Assembly: GCA_017591395.1 (NCBI GenBank)
Contig: WEDG01012187.1
Coordinates: forward strand, 1 to 64,000
DNA length: 64,000 nt
From: Schistocephalus solidus
Lineage: Eukaryota > Platyhelminthes > Cestoda > Diphyllobothriidea > Diphyllobothriidae
Reading direction: 5' to 3'
Of this stretch, positions 58,401 through 64,000 are shown piece by piece. Within the stretch, counting starts at the first letter, position 1. Every line of letters begins with the position of its first letter. The notes beneath the pieces are model-generated. The model had not been told where the DNA came from. It searched no databases and saw only the letters and a program-made list of their open reading frames with translations. A program made the position numbers and the translations under genes.

Positions 58401-58860
58401 AGCACCAAAAACTGCACGTCAAGCAGTTCTTAAAGGGTTCTTTAATTCACAAGTGACCTATTGCTTTAAGGGTATTCCTTTTAGCATTAAATTCAAGCTC
58501 AAAAAGAAAAGAGACCTCGAAGGGTAATTGTTAATGTAAGCGATCCTTGAAGGTACTTGCTCAACCAGCGGCATCAACACCAATCATTTTGTTTATTTGA
58601 ATAAATCAAAAAATGGATTTAAATATTAACTGCAAAATTCGGCTTAAACGGTCACTGCTGAGATATGCAAAAGCAAGTAATCTATTCTGGCAAGGAATTG
58701 AATAAATTATTTAATTTTCAATCAATCTTGTTTACTCTTCTAACGTAGGATGTGAGTTAACATCCACGTACTGCAACTAGGTAGACCTATTTTTCCGTCG
58801 TGAAATTAAAGAAAAACTCTAACATAAACCAACTGCAGTCAACCCAGAGCCCGAGGAAAA
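55500..58860. other. AT-rich non-coding spacer
   Basis: No gene, transposon protein or tRNA-like sequence is recognised over 3.3 kb. Open frames are short and AT-driven. Confidence 0.4.
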
Positions 58861-59339
58861 GCGCAGTCTCTGTGTTATGTCCCAGTTGTGCAACCGCTTC
58901 GTGCGTGCAGTTAACAGAGGCCGTTCTTCTCCTTCAGACTGACTCTCGGCATTTTCGGTTAGGTGCATACGCATCGCGCGCTACTGTCTAAATGAATGAC
59001 CCTGCACTTTGCATCCGCAATTCATGCTTACGCACCTGAATATCCGCTGACTGGCGATTTGTGTGTTAAACGCGTCTGCCTGTTCTCGGGGCTGACACAG
59101 AAAATGTGAGCCAGGTAGACTCGGTAAGAAATCTATGCAGAGCTACTGCAAGGCAGAGCGCATTACGCGTGACTTTGTTCGCGTTTGCGCACTTTGCGCA
59201 TTAAATGGATGGCATGGATGAACACAAGAGCTAGATCATGACACGGCAGACGTTATTAAGTATGTGCAGGCATAGCAAATGTCAAACATGGGGGGATCGG
59301 TACACCTACCTGCAGGCTCACGTCGCGCCCAAAACCTGT

Positions 59340-59455
59340 AATCGATCCCGTCTCCGGTCTTTTTGAGTCAGTTTTGACACCGGACAGAGGCAGGTGAGGA
59401 AAGAGAGAGAAAGAGAGAGAGAGTGCGGTAGGTGCAGCGAAAGTCTGCTATCAAA
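59340..59455 (-). repeat. Dispersed GC-rich repeat R, inverted third locus
   Basis: On the minus strand CGCACTCTCTCTCTTTCTCT, TCCGGTGTCAAAACTGACTC and AAAAAGACCGGAGACGGG match the first locus at 21890-21955 (CCGGTGTCATGACAGAGTAA, then ACCGGAGATGGG). The (GA)n run at 59400-59422 lies within it. Confidence 0.6.
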
Positions 59456-59459
59456 AAAT

Positions 59460-62400
59460 CAATACACGCGCAATTCACCATACCTGCAACAGGCTCCTGT
59501 GGAACATACCTGGGACCTCGTCAGAATCTACTGTCGAACTGCTGTATGGAAGAAAGGTAGAATGCAATATACGTATGTTAAATGCCCCAAAGGAACGTAC
59601 TAGTGGTCATTTAGGATGGTTCTGCTTCACCGAAACCTTTAAAACCTAACTCGCCTCTGCGGTTTCATGATTCGGTGATCTGTTTGACGTCCATACCTAG
59701 ATAACCAATCGTTTTTGTTATGCTGAGCGAAATGATGTTAGCCTGTGCGTGGGAGTCATTGCACCTGATAAATAGCCTAAAACCCTCCTAATAGGAGAAA
59801 GAAATTTATGCTCAGTGAGCCGTAAACAATCTCTTAGTCATCTGAGGCTAACCAGGGTAGTTTTGCCGGGAATTAAACAATCGTCTGGTGGTGAGAAATA
59901 CGCCCTATTTATGATTGGCACTCCGTACACCTCGAGTTAAAGCGTCTGGAATAGGTGGCCATTATGATCGATGAAACCCGTATAAACCCACTACCGGAGT
60001 AACATCACTAAGTCACTAAAAAATAGCAAATTGCAGGTTTCAACTATAAGAAATTCAACTTGAGTAGATTTTGACGGATGCAGATTTTTATGGGGGCGGG
60101 CATCATGTGGTAGAGCGGCTGGAAGTCTTTCACAGGCATCGTGGTCGTAACAACGTCTTAAGGTGGCATACCCGTCCTATAAACGTGGTAAATGATCATT
60201 GAATGATCAAGCTGATGCCAATGAACGTGGACTGTGTCACTGCCTATTCAATGACCGACTAGGATAAAATTAACTTCGACTTAAATAACCTCCACTACTT
60301 CTTCAGACAAAGTTTCCCGTGCACATCAGACGAGGCAACCGTGATAGCATCATTATGCGTTTCAGCACCGAACATGCTCCTCGAAATGTGTCCCGTGGAG
60401 GCCATGATATCGGCAAAGGTAACAGCAATGATAATGTCCTCATGCAGGGCAGCGCAAAGCAAAATTTTCCCTGAGAAACCTGTTGGCCTTGAAAAAGTTT
60501 TTCTGCACAGTGAACTGCTGTATATTCTGCATTCTCTTCAATGATTTCCGATGTCTTGCATGGTTAATTGAAGCTGTGAAAAAACTCCAATACCTACTCC
60601 ATTTCCACGCCACAAACGAAAGAACAGAGCCTAACATAGTCGTGGTAACTAATGTCTACACTGTAGGCCCCACTAAGTGCGATGCAGTTCACCCGCAATC
60701 TGAGGATTTTTCGTAAGCATATACGTCTATTTTTAACACTTCGTGGCTCTTGAGTAAACTTTGTTTTAAAATGGACTCACATATTCTACCGATGGTACTG
60801 ATTTCATCCACTTTTTTTACCAAAGTCACACAGACCGCTATGGATTAATAAAAGCTTTGCTCAAAAGGATTAAGCAGACTTTCCTCAGGTAAGAATAGAC
60901 AGCATTTAATTGGCAGAAAAACAGGTCACGCCGTGCCAATCTGGAAAAGATTCATCTCTCCCTCGTAAACGCTACATGGTGATTTATATTCCACGGCATG
61001 GGCCTTGCAACTATGGTGGTTAGCCAAACAGTTTGTTTTACCAAGAAAGTCCTGAGCGTGGGAAAGCAAGGAGAGATTTCTCTGGGACTTTTACCTAGAA
61101 TCAGTCGCAGTTGACGAAAACTGCGTTGGATTAAAATCGTAATGAACTACTGTAGCATCCCTAAAAACTTAGATGTCACGCCTACAGCACAGCCGATTTA
61201 ATTGAGTTTGTAGGAAAACTCCGCGGCATGCTCATTTCCAGGCCAAGAAAAGCGGAACATTGTCTAGCACACTCACGGTGACTAATGGATGCAACACGGG
61301 TGTGAAATCACTGTCACTCTTCGCTGCGTCGATTGATGGCTACCTTGAAACGCCCAGATCATCAGCAAATACCGAAATTTGGGCAAATTTTAACTCATCC
61401 GTTGCTCGAAGCCATGTCTGATTTGATATACGGCCAGTATGGATGTAGAACGGTGAATATATTTCTTCGCCCACGGCTTCTGCAAAATGGAGCTACTAAA
61501 CAGCCGGTAGCGATGACACGGACTGTGACCACAGGAATAAATACCGGCTCTAGCGTATCAACTATACCTTTTGAGCCTTCGCACACGCACTAAATTTAAA
61601 ACTTGCCCATTGAAAAACATGACACTGCCATTAGTGGACAGGGGAGGGTTGGCAGCTAAAAACTTTCAATCCATTAATAAGCGGCCGTACTCTGGGTTTC
61701 TTTTGAGGCGTTGCTGATTACTTGTGCGTTCCCACCAATGTCAGTCTGGTTCTCGTCCAATCATCTTCGAGGCCGACCCAAGCCTACTCTCTTTTAAGGC
61801 GCTTTGACAACTTCCAAAGTCAAACTGGGAACAGCAAAATTGCTCTCGCTCAGCTGCTCCCCCGTTTCAACCGGCCCTCAAATTTTTTGCAGAGAATGCT
61901 TTATCCTCCCAACTGGCGTCTCACTTGGTCTCTTACTATTCGGGACCGGAGCTGAAGGTCATATTCGCTATGGTCTCAAGCTGCAGCGACACATGTTACC
62001 ACGTGACAGCGCGATCAAAATCAACAGATATTAACTCTTCTATCACCTATACACCTGAACCGCCAAATCCTGTTAGCCATCACGCTGATTGCTTTAGGTT
62101 CACAATTAATAAATGCAAAGCTGTTTCCCTAATTAAACAAATTTGTTTTGACTTCAACACCCTGTACCAGGACATGAGAATAAAGCTTTTGTAAATTATG
62201 TCTACAGTTAATAATGACGATAATATGTTTTCGAATCGAATAACTTTCATGTGCACTGTCTCCTGGCCGTAGTATTTCCACGATTATAAAATAATTTCAT
62301 TGGCTAAAAATCGCACGAATTTTATAAATTGCTTCCGTAAAGAAAAACTTATCACTTTGGCCAATCAGAGGCCTGGCAAGAGATATGAAAAATTGTGCGC

Positions 62401-63665
62401 ACTGTGAAGAATATCATCGTGTGGAAGAAGAACCAGGAAAAGGGATACCCAGCATGATTTTATTATTAAAGTCCATCACAAGCTATATTGTAAAATATAT
62501 CAAATGTGTAAAGCTACCGACAAGCAGTTCCAGTCTCAGGCAGTATTTGTTCGTGTCTAGAAACGATTAATAAACGACAGAATTATTAGTTGTTCTTTGA
62601 GTTATTTCATTAGAAAGGGCGTAAAAATAAAATTAATGCATTTGCAAAACATAAAATCAGCAAATTTTGCCGTGTTAATTTGCGCATCTTGAAAGGCTTG
62701 CAGACACAGTACAACCTACGCAAGCCTTAAGAGGACTTTGATAACAACGTCATATCTCGTTTCCTCACATTCCTTTCCTCGTTTCACGAAAGGATTGCAG
62801 CATTGTTGATCAATAGCCTCCCTTTTCTGGGATCCACACTAACGCCAGCAAACCCGGTACTCTAATGCATGTGTGACTTTACAAAGATACCGTCTCATAA
62901 TGATAGACACTAAATATTATGTAGCTCTTAGTCAGTTTAAGTAACCTGATGGCAAAAATGCCTCTAAAAACTAAAAAGAACTTCTTACCACCTAGGCCAT
63001 TAGGTGACCACTTCGTCCAGCATTGTAGTTTTTGGGCCGCGACTGTTCTTGCTCGGAATTTGGACTCAGCAACGTAGCAGAAGGGGCCATTTTTAGTTCG
63101 GCAACCAAGCACAAATTATATTTATTTAGCGAAGAACAGTTAACTTAAAGAGAAAATGGAGCATTTTCTTGAATCGCAGCTCTTGAATTTAACTTTGCAT
63201 TAGTGGAAGTCATTTTATATACCTTCTTGTTAATGCAACAAAGTACGCTTTCCTGAAGGCACTTATTTGAGAGGAACGTCTACGACTCGGATATGCAGTC
63301 CGCAGTCCGCAGTTCGCTAAGTGGTCAGGCGGAGGGTCAAAAATAGCATCTCGAACATTCAGAAAGTAAGTCATTCTTTGGTCAAAATGCGCATGGAATA
63401 AACACACACATGGAATGAAGTTTACTCATGTATGCATTCGTTTTCGATAGCCTGCCATTTTGCGGTATTGGGTTTAGCGGGCTCTTATTCCTCCGACAAC
63501 CTTGTATTTGACGATGCTTTATATGTTCCTTTATGGTAATGCAAACATTTTACTCTGTCGTGAAATGACCGACCAATGTATAGAAACGTCAACGAATTGC
63601 ATATGTAGTGCAGTCCAAAGTATCAGTGCCTGAATATATTATTGCTATGGATGTCTATATATATT
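59460..63665. other. Non-coding spacer
   Basis: No supported gene. Frames at 61333-61593 and 61722-62040 are open but motif-free. Confidence 0.4.
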
Positions 63666-63671
63666 TATTAA

Positions 63672-63733
63672 TAAGAAAAGACAAAATTATTTGGGAAAAT
63701 AGAAACTTTCCCAAATAATTTTGTCTTTTCTTA
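63672..63733 (+). repeat. Perfect 27-bp inverted repeat (hairpin) with 8-nt loop
   Basis: The left arm 63672-63698 begins TAAGAAAAGACAAAATTATT and ends TGGGAAA. The right arm 63707-63733 is its exact reverse complement. The loop is ATAGAAAC. Flanks are AT-rich with TATATA runs. It could be a miniature-element relic, a small-RNA precursor or a replication-slippage palindrome; the sequence alone does not decide. Confidence 0.95.
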
Positions 63734-63739
63734 ATGAAT

Positions 63740-64000
63740 ATCTTGGGATGCATGTATTTTAATATATATATTTTTATATATTTCCTATTCATTTAAATGT
63801 TAGCTCATCAACACAAGTTTTGAGTCGCGATATACTAGGCTCTACCCATATGGTCCTGCTAACGCATGCGAGTGCCCAGCATTTATCTATACCTACACTG
63901 AATCACACATACACTGAATCAAAATTTCCGCAGATAGTGAGATAAATATATTTACTTTCAGGCATTGTTTCTGCCAATATGTATGCTCCCGGCATGTACC
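63740..64000. other. AT-rich window end
   Basis: TATATATATTTTTATATATTTCC runs at 63764-63787 in broken form; a short direct repeat TACACTGAATCA occurs at about 63893 and 63909. No gene seen. Confidence 0.4.

Overview
This is a stretch of animal nuclear DNA, most likely from a parasitic flatworm. The one intact gene has four introns of only 33-35 nt near its 5' end and kilobase-scale introns further down. The rest is a dense patchwork of decayed Penelope-like elements (PLEs), an RTE-like LINE, CR1-like fragments, a Ty3/Gypsy element and tRNA-derived SINEs. The repeats look to me like those of diphyllobothriidean tapeworms (Spirometra/Diphyllobothrium/Schistocephalus type). That is inference from family resemblance, not a search. 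I see no operons, CRISPR arrays, rRNA genes or convincing functional tRNA genes.

Layout. 1-775: 3' end of a CR1-like LINE. 1343-6893 (+): an eight-exon hnRNP A/B (Squid-like) RNA-binding protein of 353 codons with two RRMs and a Tyr/Gly-rich tail; exon phases close perfectly from ATG to TAA. One of its micro-introns is GC-AG and in frame. 6.9-14.9 kb: probable 3' UTR, then non-coding DNA with two SINE copies and a 44-bp tandem repeat. 14.9-16.2 kb: a LINE endonuclease scrap and a broken PLE. 20-21.8 kb: a SINE and a second PLE. 21.8-25.8 kb: a GC-rich repeat duplicated in tandem, then a minus-strand RTE-like LINE with C-terminal C2H2 zinc fingers. 25.8-29.5 kb: a large, nearly perfect inverted repeat made of PLE sequence, with a third PLE fragment in its spacer. 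33.3-35.5 kb: a PLE of another subfamily (minus), including the GIY-YIG endonuclease. 40.1-40.4 kb: a relic of the SNF2 ATPase domain of a Brahma/SMARCA4-type remodeler. 40.8-44.65 kb: a minus-strand Ty3/Gypsy element (Gag, protease, RT, RNase H, integrase). 46-64 kb: AT-rich intergenic DNA with SINE copies, a dispersed GC-rich repeat and a perfect 27-bp hairpin at 63.7 kb.

Main observation. One tRNA-derived SINE family (copies near 9.7, 20.2, 37.3, 48.4-48.9, 53.7, 54.2 and 54.7 kb) carries just after its Pol III-type head a segment that folds as a hammerhead-ribozyme-like structure: CTGANGA core, stem II, GAAA, a self-complementary stem III and a complementary stem I. This is the architecture of the schistosome Sm-alpha SINE-like ribozyme repeats. 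The PLEs also carry hammerhead-like motifs next to their AATAAA ends. All reverse transcriptase catalytic motifs that survive in the window are mutated, so the retroelements here are dead copies. The hnRNP gene is the only feature I regard as an intact protein gene.
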